From contig WQXC01000113.1 in NCBI GenBank assembly GCA_009785045.1, forward strand, positions 1 to 5,127: a DNA stretch of 5,127 nt, read 5' to 3'. Below, piece by piece: positions 4,501 to 5,127 of the stretch. A program made the translations under genes and the position numbers. Every line of letters starts with the position of its first letter. Position 1 is the first letter of the stretch. Under the pieces are notes generated by a model. That model had not been told where the DNA came from. It ran no database searches and saw nothing but the letters and a program-made list of their open reading frames with translations. Source of the stretch: Treponema sp. Its GTDB lineage: Bacteria; Spirochaetota; Spirochaetia; Treponematales; Breznakiellaceae.

Positions 4501-5127
4501 TTACCGCTTGAGCGTTAATAACTCTTGCAGCAACTGGTCTGCGGTTTGTATGGTCTTTGAATTGGCCTGGAAACCGCGCTGAGTAACAATCATGTCTACA
4601 AACTGATCCGCCATGTCTACGTTGGACATTTCCAATGTACCGGCGATAATCTTTCCTTTTCCGGCAATGCCAGAAGGACCGATGTTCGCAAGACCTGAGT
4701 TATTGGAAACACGGAAAGTGTTATCTCCGGCTTTTTCCAAACCGCCCTGGTTTGCAAAACTTGCCATAGCAACCTGTCCGATTGATCTTGTTGTGCCGTT
4801 TGAATAAACGCCTGTGATTGTGCCTGACTGATCGATCTTAAAGTTTTCAAGATAACCCATTGTGCGGCCGTCCTGTTCTACCATTTTGGTGGAACTGGCT
4901 TCTGCATACTGGGTAATTGAGTTAGTAAATCCGCCAACCTGGCCCAAATTAAGAACAAATTCCTGCCTGACAGGAGTACCGTCTTCGTTCGGGGTTGCAT
5001 TCTGAACATCAAAAGCGACATTCATCTGCACAAGCCCTGTGCCGCCGGATACGTTACCTGCTCCGTCTTCTGCAGAAAGCAATGTTCCGTTGTTGGAAAA
5101 GTTAACTATAAAAGTTGTAGGTCCGCC
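4501..5127 (-). CDS. flgE: flagellar hook protein FlgE, C-terminal 208 residues (5' end outside window)
   Basis: The reading frame is open to the right edge; the TTG at 5082 is an internal Leu codon, not a start. Present are the last 208 residues. The first part (G-G-P-T-T-F-I-V-N-F onward) belongs to the surface-exposed middle domain. It continues into the domain with YLENFKIDQSGTITGVYSNG, then the D1 segment with QVAMASFANQGGLEKAGDNT. The final stretch holds the axial-protein signature around GTLEMSNVDMADQFVDMIVTQRGFQANSKTIQTAD (split here only to name it; residues about 163-197 of the fragment). FlgE polymerises into the hook joining motor and filament. In Treponema denticola, FlgE subunits cross-link through lysinoalanine between a Lys and a Cys; those residues would lie upstream of this fragment, so it cannot be tested here. 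The FlgE call over other axial proteins rests on the middle domain and the flbD-motAB context. Confidence 0.93.
   Translation of the reverse strand, partial: GGPTTFIVNFSNNGTLLSAEDGAGNVSGGTGLVQMNVAFDVQNATPNEDGTPVRQEFVLNLGQVGGFTNSITQYAEASSTKMVEQDGRTMGYLENFKIDQSGTITGVYSNGTTRSIGQVAMASFANQGGLEKAGDNTFRVSNNSGLANIGPSGIAGKGKIIAGTLEMSNVDMADQFVDMIVTQRGFQANSKTIQTADQLLQELLTLKR

Noticed and set aside
5080..5082. TTG as a start codon for a short flgE-like gene
   Set aside because: The frame is open to the right edge with FlgE-like sequence before it, so this is an internal Leu codon.

Overview
The window looks like a piece of a spirochaete chromosome, most likely Treponema or a close relative. The main reason is the minus-strand run flgE (3' part) - flbD - motA - motB, which is the order in the large motility operon of treponemes. 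The sequences also fit: a MotB with a very short cytoplasmic tail, a FlbD/SwrD-type protein directly upstream of motA, and a FlgE with the typical axial-protein C-terminus. No species can be named from the sequence alone.

Layout from left to right. Bases 1 to about 111 are the end of an insertion sequence. It has three iterated GGACATT-type boxes and the first codons of a transposase that reads leftwards out of the window. Bases 112-280 are an AT-rich intergenic stretch with a small palindrome and a plausible sigma70-type promoter. On the plus strand, 281-961 encodes an AT-rich, lipobox-bearing C39-like cysteine-peptidase lipoprotein with an unexpected C-terminal CxxC...CxxC zinc-ribbon-like tail. 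It is followed by a large imperfect hairpin (982-1094) with a T-run just beyond. Bases 1156-1533 encode a 125-residue plus-strand protein of unknown function.

Everything from 1538 to the right edge is on the minus strand. In transcription order it holds the flgE 3' end, flbD, motA, motB, and a secreted protein made of three tandem PPC-type (pre-peptidase C-terminal) beta-sandwich repeats. The PPC gene lies where treponemes usually carry fliL, and it has its own candidate promoter with an overlapping dyad. It converges on the 125-residue gene with only four bases between the two stop codons.

The motility genes form one unit. FlgE is the hook subunit, FlbD/SwrD-type proteins promote motor power, and MotA and MotB form the ion-conducting stator. 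flbD and motA are tightly coupled, with the motA ribosome-binding site inside the end of flbD. The flgE-flbD and motA-motB gaps instead hold clear RNA hairpins, one and two respectively, which could set relative expression of hook, MotA and MotB. No CRISPR array, tRNA or rRNA was seen. The parts most worth a second look are the C39/zinc-ribbon lipoprotein beside the IS end, the 113-base hairpin, the PPC gene after motB, and the intercistronic hairpins.
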